Shown: positions 1-5,331, counted from the stretch's first letter. The stretch is 5,331 nucleotides of DNA from an uncultured Coprococcus sp. (GCA_900548315.1 URJU01000145.1:1-5331), one strand, 5' to 3'. The notes: generated by a model not told the origin, from the letters alone. Made by a program: numbers and translations.

Positions 1-46
1 ATATAAAAAGTGCGGGACATCTCTGTTTTAGAGACTCCCGCACTTT
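1..46 (-). terminator. Rho-independent terminator after the aldose 1-epimerase-like gene
   Basis: A perfect 11-bp stem pairs positions 7-17 with 36-46 (arm AAAGTGCGGGA). Inside it is a second 5-bp helix, 20-24 with 30-34, closing a 5-nt loop and separated by a small internal bulge. Read on the minus strand, the stem is followed at once by a U-run (positions 9 to 5) and AU-rich sequence. It lies about 40 nt past the stop codon of the aldose 1-epimerase-like gene. The plus-strand side also has a looser T-rich tail (44-57), so it may also end a convergent transcript from outside the window. Confidence 0.9.
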
Positions 47-87
47 CGATTTCTTTTATATGCAATTCTGAATTTTTGGCACTTTTA

Positions 88-960
88 TTATAAAACTTCT
101 ATAACGTACTCTTTGTTGAATGAATGTCCACTCTCAAGGCTGTTTGAATACTCACGGTCTTCTAGTTCACCGGAATAGCCCTCCCTATCGCATCTGCCAA
201 ACCAAGGCTCTATGCAGACAAATGGTGCATGCTTCTTGGCAGGCGACCATATACCGATCTGTGGCACGTCAAATTTCAGCTGGAGAACCGGCTTATCCGA
301 TACGTCCTTGAGTGTCACGGTATTTATACCCTTTCCATCAATTATAAGAGCATCCTCGTCAAACATCTCATCATTAAGTTTCAACACACCATCCGTGAGG
401 CTATGAGTAACTGTCCTGCTGCCAAGAACACCACTTTCTGTAAGCAGACCACATTCAACCTCGGACTTACTTGTATGCATATCAAGTGAATACCCATTTA
501 CACCGCCATCGCAGGCAAATGCAGGATGTGCACCTATTGAGAAATGAAGCTTTCCAGCGCCTGTGTTAACCACTGTCCACATCACATGAACACCTGTGCC
601 CTCAAGTCTGTAACCGATACGAAGTGTAAAATCAAATGGATAGTTCTTCTGCCACTTCTCATCCTTCACAAGCTCAAACCACACTGTATCCTCTGTCTGC
701 TCTGCCACCACAAACTCGCTGTCCCTTGCAAAACCATGCTGCGGAATACCCTCATATGTGACTCCATCATGTCTGTATGTCTGATTCTCAAGCTTTCCGA
801 CAAATGGAAACAGCACCGGAGAAACTCTTCCCCAATATGCCGCATCTCCGCACCACATATACTCTCTATCCGTCTCGTTACTCTTCAGACTCACAAGCTC
901 TGCACCGTGAGTATTTACTCCAATAGCAATTCTGTCATTTTTTAATTCAACAATACCCAT
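88..960 (-). CDS. Aldose 1-epimerase family protein, LacX-like (galactose mutarotase-like)
   Basis: Cytosolic enzyme of the aldose 1-epimerase fold, expected to interconvert alpha and beta anomers of a hexose such as galactose. The exact substrate is unknown because the LacX branch is poorly characterised. Seen: about 290 aa, usual for the family, with no signal peptide or membrane segment. Numbering from the first Met of the ATG-ATG pair, hallmark motifs are PQHGFARDSEF (His76), IGAHPAF (His146) and CIEPWFGRCD (Glu252). These match the two catalytic-site histidines and the glutamate base of mutarotases. Start choice: two adjacent ATGs; AGGAGG (966-971) lies 5 nt from the second (960) but only 2 nt from the first (963), so the second is preferred. 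The gene is separated from the NAD operon by a strong terminator, so it is probably its own transcription unit. Family call is confident; sugar specificity is not. Confidence 0.93.
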   Translation of the reverse strand: MGIVELKNDRIAIGVNTHGAELVSLKSNETDREYMWCGDAAYWGRVSPVLFPFVGKLENQTYRHDGVTYEGIPQHGFARDSEFVVAEQTEDTVWFELVKDEKWQKNYPFDFTLRIGYRLEGTGVHVMWTVVNTGAGKLHFSIGAHPAFACDGGVNGYSLDMHTSKSEVECGLLTESGVLGSRTVTHSLTDGVLKLNDEMFDEDALIIDGKGINTVTLKDVSDKPVLQLKFDVPQIGIWSPAKKHAPFVCIEPWFGRCDREGYSGELEDREYSNSLESGHSFNKEYVIEVL

Positions 961-965
961 CATGT

Positions 966-971
966 CCTCCT
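966..971 (-). promoter_or_regulatory. Ribosome binding site that decides the epimerase start
   Basis: A perfect AGGAGG on the minus strand. It is 2 nt from the ATG at 963 and 5 nt from the ATG at 960. The longer spacing is normal, so translation most likely begins at 960 and the protein starts MGIVEL. Confidence 0.75.
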
Positions 972-995
972 ATACTCCAGCCAGTCCAGCTGATC

Positions 996-1036
996 ATAAT
1001 TTGCAAATTATTATACACCTTCACAACATTATAACA
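996..1036 (-). promoter_or_regulatory. Putative promoter and palindromic operator of the epimerase gene
   Basis: Minus-strand sequence carries two exact TATAAT hexamers: 1028-1033, preceded by TGT to make an extended -10 (1028-1036), and 1010-1015. Neither has a good -35 box at 16-18 nt; the extended -10 is the more credible. Immediately downstream is a perfect 16-bp palindrome, ATAATTTGCAAATTAT (996-1011). It overlaps the last two bases of the second -10 and would lie just after the start site from the first. That is a classic place for a repressor site, but no regulator is identifiable here. The promoter starts right behind the upstream terminator, fitting an independent unit. Confidence 0.45.
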
Positions 1037-1043
1037 CAGGTAC

Positions 1044-1087
1044 AAAAAAATACGGTTGCTTAATGAACTAATAAGCAACCGTATTTT
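1044..1087 (-). terminator. Rho-independent terminator of the NAD operon
   Basis: A perfect 16-bp stem pairs 1047-1062 with 1072-1087 around a 9-nt loop. On the minus strand it is followed by seven consecutive Ts (1050 to 1044, part of which pairs in the stem base). It starts 6 nt after the stop of the GH42 remnant, closing the nadB-nadC-niaR-nadA transcript and isolating it from the epimerase gene. Confidence 0.93.
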
Positions 1088-1093
1088 ATATAA

Positions 1094-1318
1094 TTAAGCA
1101 ATAGTCGCTGTCGAGGTCCCAAGTATCACATGAATACCCTTCTCCTTTGCCTTGCTGATGACATGATCGAAGGACGAAAAGTCATAGTGCCCCTCCGTCT
1201 TCTCCATGATATGCCATGCAAATTCCGCTATACGGATGACATTGCACCCAAGCTCTACTATATTGTCCATATCCTCATCGATCATGGATATGTCCCACTG
1301 CTCTGGATAATAATCCAC
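1094..1318 (-). pseudogene. N-terminal remnant of a GH42 family beta-galactosidase
   Basis: A 74-codon open frame resembling only the beginning of glycoside hydrolase family 42 enzymes, which normally run to about 650-700 aa. Recognisable family motifs in order are DYYPEQW (residues 2-8), NVIRIAEFAW (25-34), an EGHYDFSSFD segment and HVILGTSTAT (63-72, compare the usual LGTPTATPP). It then stops, 6 nt before a terminator stem. The catalytic acid/base and nucleophile glutamates lie far beyond this point, so it cannot be a working enzyme. The only start is a GTG with GAGG ending 1 nt upstream, too close for a normal ribosome site. The frame is the same as nadA: nadA stop, then Arg-Gly, then the Val-Asp-Tyr-Tyr run. 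The Gly and Val also fit the family, so the homology begins at or before the intergenic junction. Most likely a deletion or recombination scar; a short functional peptide is possible but unsupported. Confidence 0.75.
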
Positions 1319-1324
1319 ACCTCG

Positions 1325-2239
1325 TTATCCAAGCGCGATCATTCTGTTGATGCAACGGGAAGCTCCCTCCATCACCTCATCAGAAAGGACTATCTCTTCG
1401 CCACCTGTGCCCTTTAATACATTCAATATGTCAACCAGGGTAGTAAGCTTCATATTATGGCACATCAGCTTTGAAGAAATTGGATAGAACATTTTGTCAG
1501 GGCACTCATACTGAAGATGCTCCACAATACTGTGCTCTGTACCGATGATAAATTCTTTTTTCTCTGACTTTCTGGCATATGCCATAATTCCTGTGGTTGA
1601 ACCTACATAATCAGCCTCTGCAACTACATCCGGCCTGCACTCAGGATGGACAAGAAGTTCCGCATGTGGATGTAACTCTTTTGCCTTCAAAGCATCATCT
1701 AGGGTAACCGCAAGATGTCTAGGACATCCGCCGTTGAAAAATACAAATTCCTTTTCCGGCATCTGCTTTTGAACATAGTTTCCAAGATTCGGATCTGGAA
1801 TAAAAAGAATCTTGTCATTATCAAGCTTGCTGCATATCTGCACTGCAGATGAGGATGTCACACATACATCACAGGCAGTTTTCAATTCAGATGTCGTATT
1901 TATATAGGCGACAACCGCATATCCCGGATACTTCTTCTTCATCTCATTCAGCGTTTCAAGGTTCATCTGCTCAGCCATCGGACATCCGGCCTCAGGGTTA
2001 GGCAGGTACACATTCTTATCAGGGGACAATATCTTACATGTCTCCGCCATAAAACGCACACCACACATTATTATATTTTTGCGGGAATCCTTGCTCGCCT
2101 CCACGCTAAGACCATATGAATCTCCCATATAATCTGCAACTTCAAGAATCTCATGTCCCTGATAAGCATGTGCCAGTATGCAGAAATCTTTCTCTTTCTT
2201 CAGTCTGATTATCTCTTCCTGTATCTCTTTTATCGTCAT
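1325..2239 (-). CDS. nadA: Quinolinate synthase NadA
   Basis: Cytosolic [4Fe-4S] enzyme that condenses iminoaspartate, supplied by NadB, with dihydroxyacetone phosphate to give quinolinate, the second step of de novo NAD synthesis. Seen: 304 aa, normal for the short clostridial/Thermotoga-type NadA. Three pseudo-symmetric domains are implied by the evenly spaced cluster cysteines Cys86 (AGCPMAE), Cys172 (GGCPRH) and Cys260 (LMCHNMKLTTL), 86 and 88 residues apart as in structurally known NadA. Substrate-site motifs include AHAYQGHEI (His24, Tyr26), ADYMGDSYGLS, HPEC (His198, Glu200) and GSTTG (213-217). Eight further cysteines are not expected cluster ligands. GGAGAG lies 6 nt upstream of the ATG, supporting this start. 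It follows niaR by 25 nt and is the last intact gene of the operon. Its C-terminus looks complete, so the in-frame GH42 remnant behind it has not truncated it. Confidence 0.97.
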   Translation of the reverse strand: MTIKEIQEEIIRLKKEKDFCILAHAYQGHEILEVADYMGDSYGLSVEASKDSRKNIIMCGVRFMAETCKILSPDKNVYLPNPEAGCPMAEQMNLETLNEMKKKYPGYAVVAYINTTSELKTACDVCVTSSSAVQICSKLDNDKILFIPDPNLGNYVQKQMPEKEFVFFNGGCPRHLAVTLDDALKAKELHPHAELLVHPECRPDVVAEADYVGSTTGIMAYARKSEKKEFIIGTEHSIVEHLQYECPDKMFYPISSKLMCHNMKLTTLVDILNVLKGTGGEEIVLSDEVMEGASRCINRMIALG

Positions 2240-2264
2240 TTTATTCTCTCCAAATCATTTTATG

Positions 2265-2789
2265 TTATTTCTCCCACTCCTGCCACGGAACAAGGAAACC
2301 TGTCTCATCAAGTTTCTGCTCTATGTTGTCCAAGATCTCTTCACTTGGAGCCTCTATCAGATGGTAATGATATCCATTCGTAGCATTTCCAAGCAGGGAC
2401 GACTGGCTGTTTTCCAATTTTTTCATAAATTTTGCCACGTCGTATCTGGAAGCAATATTCATCTTTGCAGTAACACGATTGTACACTGTATGACTTATAC
2501 TTACATTCTTTACAACACCGCCATAATCTACTATGATCGTGAGTTCTTCCTCAGTCCTGTCATAACCGTGTTTTACTTTAAACTCTCTTTGACATTTTGA
2601 TTCATTCTTGTATATATAACCCCTGTTAGTTGCAATTATGCCATCATCAGCCGCCCTGATCACTGCAATGTCCTGCACTATTATCTGTCTGCTGACTTCA
2701 AATTCTGACGCAAGCTTATTTGCCGGAACAGGAGCATCTGAATTCTTCACAATGTCAAGTATCCTTTCCCTTCTCTCTTTTGCCTTCAC
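2265..2789 (-). CDS. niaR: NiaR (YrxA) nicotinate-responsive transcriptional repressor, HTH plus 3H domain
   Basis: DNA-binding repressor of NAD biosynthesis and niacin uptake genes; in characterised members nicotinic acid is the co-repressor. Seen, counting from the chosen GTG start (174 aa): a winged helix-turn-helix at about residues 5-60 with recognition-helix sequence SRQIIVQDIAVIR, then a 3H domain (about 65-174). His74, Glu82, His141 and His143 (YHYHLIEAP) fall where Thermotoga maritima TM1602 has its metal ligands His79, Glu87, His146 and His148, as I recall that structure. Start choice: an ATG at 2804 inside nadC has no ribosome site, whereas GGAGG (2796-2800) is 6 nt before GTG 2789, one base past the nadC stop. 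The GTG start also gives a length close to TM1602 (about 173 aa). Lying between nadC and nadA, it is co-transcribed with its probable targets, implying autoregulation. Family call is strong; the effector is inferred from the family. Confidence 0.95.
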   Translation of the reverse strand: MKAKERRERILDIVKNSDAPVPANKLASEFEVSRQIIVQDIAVIRAADDGIIATNRGYIYKNESKCQREFKVKHGYDRTEEELTIIVDYGGVVKNVSISHTVYNRVTAKMNIASRYDVAKFMKKLENSQSSLLGNATNGYHYHLIEAPSEEILDNIEQKLDETGFLVPWQEWEK

Positions 2790-2790
2790 T

Positions 2791-3645
2791 TTATTCCTCC
2801 GCATGAAGATTTTTCATCGATATATCCATTATAGGTGAGCTGTGGGTAAGCGCACCGCTTGATATATAATCCACTCCCAATGATATCAGTCTCTCTATGT
2901 TCTCTTTTGTAACATTGCCTGAACATTCTGTCTCCGCACGTCCATCGATCAAATCGATCGCAGCCCTCATCTGATTCGTTGTCATATTGTCAAGCATAAT
3001 GATATCGGCTCCCGCTTCAACAGCCTCCTTTACCTGATCCAGTGTCTCAACTTCAACCTCTATCTTGCGGACAAATGGTGCATACTCCTTTGCCATTCTC
3101 ACTGCATTGCTTATACTTCCCGCAGCGCCTATATGATTATCCTTAAGCAATACTCCATCCGACAAATTGTATCTGTGATTGCTGCCTCCGCCGACTCTGA
3201 CTGCATACTTCTCAAATATACGGCAATTAGGTGTGGTCTTTCTGGTATCCAGCAGAGTAGTCTTGCTTCCTTTAAGAAGTTCTGCAACCTCGTGGGTATA
3301 TGTAGCTATGCCACTCATACGCTGGAGATAATTAAGCGCAACCCTCTCGCCAGAGAGAAGAACCCTGATATCACCAGTCACAATTCCCATAAGCTGGCCA
3401 GCCTTCACCTCATCGCCATCTTTGCAGAAGAACTCAACCTCAGTGCTGTCATCTAAAAGTGTAAATACTCTTGCATATACATCAAGTCCTGCAATGATTC
3501 CATCCTGCTTGCATATCAGGTCTACTTTTCCTTTCTGTGCCTTTGGCATCACCGCATTTGTGGATACATCCTCACTTGTGATATCCTCCTGTAAAGCCAT
3601 CATTATAAGCTTGTCCGCATTCAATTTCATTGTTATCTGATTCAT
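2791..3645 (-). CDS. nadC: Nicotinate-nucleotide pyrophosphorylase (quinolinate phosphoribosyltransferase) NadC
   Basis: Cytosolic, usually dimeric enzyme converting quinolinate and PRPP to nicotinate mononucleotide, CO2 and pyrophosphate, the step joining the de novo path to the general NAD path. Seen: 284 aa, standard length. The N-terminal alpha/beta domain starts with the EDITSEDVST motif (20-29). The barrel follows with GERVALNYLQRMSGIAT (99-115, Arg101), LLDTRKTTP (131-139, Arg135 and Lys136), VGGGSNHRYNLSDGVLLKDNHI (151-172, His157, Arg158, Lys168), IEVEVE (Glu199 region), IMLDN (Asp219), ECSGNV and a C-terminal phosphate loop region GVDYISSGALTHS. All expected basic quinolinate and PRPP ligands are present. 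Start: ATG 3645 has an AGAGG site within the end of nadB, 6 nt upstream; a second Met at codon 6 has none. Gap to nadB is 2 nt, so the genes are likely translationally coupled. Confidence 0.98.
   Translation of the reverse strand: MNQITMKLNADKLIMMALQEDITSEDVSTNAVMPKAQKGKVDLICKQDGIIAGLDVYARVFTLLDDSTEVEFFCKDGDEVKAGQLMGIVTGDIRVLLSGERVALNYLQRMSGIATYTHEVAELLKGSKTTLLDTRKTTPNCRIFEKYAVRVGGGSNHRYNLSDGVLLKDNHIGAAGSISNAVRMAKEYAPFVRKIEVEVETLDQVKEAVEAGADIIMLDNMTTNQMRAAIDLIDGRAETECSGNVTKENIERLISLGVDYISSGALTHSSPIMDISMKNLHAEE
2796..2800 (-). promoter_or_regulatory. Ribosome binding site inside the nadC 3' end that fixes the niaR start
   Basis: GGAGG is built into the Ala-Glu codons at the end of nadC and lies 6 nt before a GTG at 2787-2789. 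If translation began at the ATG at 2804, this motif would fall inside niaR itself. The overlap with the nadC stop suggests translational coupling of niaR to nadC. Confidence 0.75.
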
Positions 3646-3647
3646 TC

Positions 3648-4925
3648 TCAGCCTCTTCTTTCCGTTTCTGTCAAAACTATATTCTTATATTCTCTAAATA
3701 AACCATCTATATCTTCATATTCAGACAGATCTATGTTGTCTTCTCCACAGCCTCTGTGCTCTCTGCTGAACATGATATCATCTGCCGCCCTCTGTGCAAA
3801 TACAAGCGACTCAAGTAACGAATTGCTTGCCAGTCTGTTTCTGCCATGCACTCCATTACATCCGGCTTCTCCTACCGCGTACAATCCTTCCATGGATGTC
3901 CTTCCGGCGAGATCTGCCTTCACTCCGCCCATGTGGTAATGCTGAGCCGGCACAACCGGTATCGGTTCAACAAGCACATCATACCCCTCATCCTTGCACT
4001 GCTTGTATATATGTGGAAAATGCTGCAAGATCACATCTCTTCCAAGCGGTCTCAGATCTTCCCATACATGCTCCGTTCCATCTATCTCCATCTGTTTCCA
4101 TATTGCGTGGCTGACTACATCACGAGGCTGCAGTTCATCTGTAAACCTTTCCCCCGCCTTGTTAAGAAGCCATGCGCCTTCGCCTCTCACAGATTCAGAT
4201 ATCAGAAATCTTCTTCCTTTATTCCGGCTAAACAGTGTCGTCGGGTGGATCTGCACATAATTCAGATTCTCTACCTCTACTCCATGTTTTAAGGCAATTG
4301 CTATGGCATCACCTGTTATATGAGCAAAATTCGTTGAGTTCTTGTATATACCTCCGATTCCACCACACGCCAATACAACGTTGTTGGATCTAAGTATGCT
4401 TATGTTCTTCGCCTCATCAGCTATAACCACTCCACCACAGGCATTGTCATTGCAGACGATGTCGAGCATAGTCGTATACTCATATATCTCTATATTGGAT
4501 TTCTCCTTTGCACACTCCAGCAAAGTGGAGGTAATCTCTTTGCCAGTAATATCCTCATGAAACAATATTCTTGGCTGGCTGTGAGCTCCCTCCTTGGTGA
4601 AGGCAAGCTTTCCGCTCTCATCCCTCTCAAATCTGACTCCAAGCCTTATCAATTCTCTGATAACAAGATTCGATGATCTGATCATAAGATCGACTGTCTT
4701 TTTATTGTTCTCATAATGGCCGGCTCTCATGGTGTCTTCAAAATAATCTTCGTAATCCTCCTCACCTCGCAGCATACATATGCCGCCCTGAGCCAAAAAA
4801 GAGTCGGACTCATCAGCCCGCCTTTTTGTGATAATACAGACTTTTTTTGTCTCTGGAAAATTCAACGCACAGGACAAACCTGCAGCGCCAGTTCCCACGA
4901 TAATAACATCATATACAGTGTTCAT
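3648..4925 (-). CDS. nadB: L-aspartate oxidase NadB (short form)
   Basis: FAD enzyme that oxidises L-aspartate to iminoaspartate, the first step of de novo NAD synthesis. In anaerobes of this family fumarate rather than oxygen is the likely electron acceptor (family knowledge). Seen, numbering from the first of two Mets: FAD-binding GTGAAG (12-17), SFLAQGGI (43-50), KEGAHSQPRILFHEDITG (112-129), the substrate-region IHPT (His228), VRGEGAWL (247-254), LQPRDVVSHAI (Arg269), PAQHYHMGGV (His330, His332) and HGRNRLASNSLLES (361-374, Arg365). All match the succinate dehydrogenase/aspartate oxidase family, and the residues identify it as NadB by context with nadA and nadC. At about 425 aa it lacks the roughly 100-residue C-terminal part of the E. 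coli protein (540 aa), as is common in clostridia. Start: AGGAG (4931-4935) sits 5 nt from the second ATG (4925) and 2 nt from the first (4928), so the second is preferred. Confidence 0.97.
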   Translation of the reverse strand: MNTVYDVIIVGTGAAGLSCALNFPETKKVCIITKRRADESDSFLAQGGICMLRGEEDYEDYFEDTMRAGHYENNKKTVDLMIRSSNLVIRELIRLGVRFERDESGKLAFTKEGAHSQPRILFHEDITGKEITSTLLECAKEKSNIEIYEYTTMLDIVCNDNACGGVVIADEAKNISILRSNNVVLACGGIGGIYKNSTNFAHITGDAIAIALKHGVEVENLNYVQIHPTTLFSRNKGRRFLISESVRGEGAWLLNKAGERFTDELQPRDVVSHAIWKQMEIDGTEHVWEDLRPLGRDVILQHFPHIYKQCKDEGYDVLVEPIPVVPAQHYHMGGVKADLAGRTSMEGLYAVGEAGCNGVHGRNRLASNSLLESLVFAQRAADDIMFSREHRGCGEDNIDLSEYEDIDGLFREYKNIVLTETERRG

Positions 4926-4930
4926 CATTT

Positions 4931-4935
4931 CTCCT
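4931..4935 (-). promoter_or_regulatory. Ribosome binding site of nadB
   Basis: AGGAG, within AGAGGAG, precedes paired ATG codons. Spacing to 4925 is 5 nt and to 4928 only 2 nt, so the downstream ATG is the more probable start of nadB (protein MNTVYD...). Confidence 0.65.
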
Positions 4936-4981
4936 CTTCAAGTAGGCATCATATTATTCTTTATAACCTGACTTGCATATA

Positions 4982-5010
4982 AACATAACATATGTAAACA
5001 CATATGTAAA
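4982..5010 (-). promoter_or_regulatory. Putative promoter of the nadB-nadC-niaR-nadA operon
   Basis: On the minus strand, TTTACA (5005-5010, five of six matches to TTGACA) is followed after exactly 17 nt by TATGTT (4982-4987, four of six matches to TATAAT). TGT directly before the hexamer gives an extended -10. Transcription would begin near 4975, leaving a leader of about 50 nt before nadB. The -35 box is itself one of the repeat units described as the operator, which fits repression by promoter occlusion. A second AT-rich hexamer (TATAAA, 4960-4965) lacks a usable -35. Confidence 0.5.
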
Positions 5011-5047
5011 GATATATGTAATGTTATGTGTAAACTTTTGATGTAAA
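4987..5047 (-). repeat. Phased TTTACA repeat array, candidate NiaR operator
   Basis: On the plus strand TGTAAA occurs at 4993, 5005, 5029 and 5042, with a one-mismatch copy TGTAAT at 5017. Start-to-start spacing is 12, 12, 12 and 13 bp. The units are AACATATGTAAA, CACATATGTAAA, GATATATGTAAT, GTTATGTGTAAA and CTTTTGATGTAAA. The array abuts and overlaps the proposed nadB promoter. NiaR proteins are known to bind upstream of nad genes, and one is encoded in this operon, so assignment as its operator is a strong inference. I do not recall the exact clostridial consensus well enough to claim a match. Confidence 0.7.
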
Positions 5048-5107
5048 CCCTTTTGATGCAGTTTCCATACATATAAATATTTTCGTCATCTTGTCTGTAT
5101 ATCGTCT
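5048..5107. other. AT-rich spacer between upstream gene and operator
   Basis: About 60 bp between the stop of the upstream partial gene and the first operator repeat. I looked on both strands for a stem with a T-run, a further TGTAAA copy and a small open frame, and saw none that is convincing. Confidence 0.5.
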
Positions 5108-5331
5108 CTACTTTAAAACCTTCTTTATCTGTTTCTCTGTGGCAATCGGGTAGATATCATCCATATGCTTCACTATCCTCTCCCATGACTCCTCCGGGCT
5201 CTCACCATATGCAGACGTCACGTGGTCATATCCCCACAGCTTCTCCGGCATGGAATACACAGCCACATTCCAGCCGTATTCCGTCCCCTTTTTGTTCACC
5301 CGCTTTCTGAAGTCACAGGCACACAGGTAGG
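5108..5331 (-). CDS. C-terminal part of an unrecognised protein (5' end outside window)
   Basis: The reading frame is open from the window edge down to a TAA at 5108-5110, giving at least 73 codons. I take it as the tail of a longer gene, not a small gene beginning at the GTG at 5299, because that GTG has no convincing ribosome site and the frame runs on without a stop to the edge. The visible part is rich in aromatic residues and charge, with segments GTEYGWNVAVYSMPEKLWGY and ESPEESWERIVKHMDDIYP, and ends in a basic IKKVLK. There is no membrane segment or signal feature. I do not recognise a family. No clear hairpin terminator separates it from the nadB promoter, so some read-through into the NAD operon is possible. 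Confidence 0.65.
   Translation of the reverse strand, partial: YLCACDFRKRVNKKGTEYGWNVAVYSMPEKLWGYDHVTSAYGESPEESWERIVKHMDDIYPIATEKQIKKVLK

Noticed and set aside
544..945. 133-codon plus-strand open frame opposite the epimerase gene
   Set aside because: It lies wholly antisense to a gene with clear family motifs. Its product has no recognisable domain, is Cys/His/Leu-rich as antisense translations often are, and no ribosome site was evident.
1044..1087. 16-bp inverted repeat as a mobile-element end left by the GH42 rearrangement
   Set aside because: The stem with 9-nt loop and T-run has the form of an intrinsic terminator at the operon end. No transposase, second copy or target duplication is visible.
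2178..2600. 140-codon plus-strand open frame opposite niaR
   Set aside because: Antisense to niaR and the start of nadA. The hydrophobic, Phe/Ser/Leu-rich translation is typical of the complement of Lys/Glu-rich genes.
3846..4292. 148-codon plus-strand open frame, with others at 3794-4114 and 3994-4260
   Set aside because: Overlapping antisense frames inside nadB, none with a recognisable domain. They are by-products of nadB codon use.
4926..4980. NAD-sensing riboswitch in the nadB leader
   Set aside because: The predicted leader is only about 50 nt, AU-rich and without a stable conserved stem. Control by the NiaR operator explains the region better.
4987..5047. TGTAAA repeats as a CRISPR array or replication iterons
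   Set aside because: Units are only 12 bp with no unique spacers, and they sit in a promoter region beside a gene for a matching regulator. No replication gene is nearby.
5108..5299. Small 63-residue protein starting at GTG 5299
   Set aside because: No good ribosome site precedes that GTG, and the frame continues open to the window edge, so it is treated as the tail of a longer gene.

Overview
The window looks like a chromosomal segment of an anaerobic, low-to-moderate GC Gram-positive bacterium, probably a Clostridia/Lachnospiraceae-type gut organism. This is inferred from strong AGGAGG-type ribosome sites, the short (about 425 aa) clostridial form of NadB, a NiaR/3H-family repressor and Rho-independent terminators with long U-runs. 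No species can be named from sequence alone. All genes read on the minus strand, so transcription runs from high to low coordinates.

Right end (5108-5331): the C-terminal piece of an unrecognised protein that continues beyond the window. Next, 4926-5107 is a control region. It holds five TGTAAA-containing direct repeats spaced 12, 12, 12 and 13 bp, overlapping a plausible extended -10 promoter.

Centre (1325-4925): a compact de novo NAD (quinolinate) operon in the order nadB - nadC - niaR - nadA, with gaps of 2, 1 and 25 nt. NadB oxidises L-aspartate to iminoaspartate. NadA condenses this with dihydroxyacetone phosphate to quinolinate, and NadC converts quinolinate with PRPP to nicotinate mononucleotide. 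NiaR, encoded between nadC and nadA, is the nicotinate-responsive repressor family that controls such operons, so the repeat array upstream of nadB is very probably its operator and the operon is probably autoregulated.

Left (1-1318): right after nadA, in the same reading frame and separated only by its stop codon plus two codons, is a 74-codon remnant of the N-terminus of a GH42 beta-galactosidase. It ends 6 nt before a 16-bp perfect terminator stem. Beyond it lies an independently transcribed galactose-mutarotase-like gene (LacX branch of the aldose 1-epimerase family), with its own -10 elements, a 16-bp palindrome in the leader and a strong terminator. The GH42 fragment beside a mutarotase hints at a decayed galactoside-utilisation locus.

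The window is mostly ordinary metabolism. The points deserving a second look are the phased repeat operator, the in-frame GH42 remnant behind nadA, and the corrected start of niaR.
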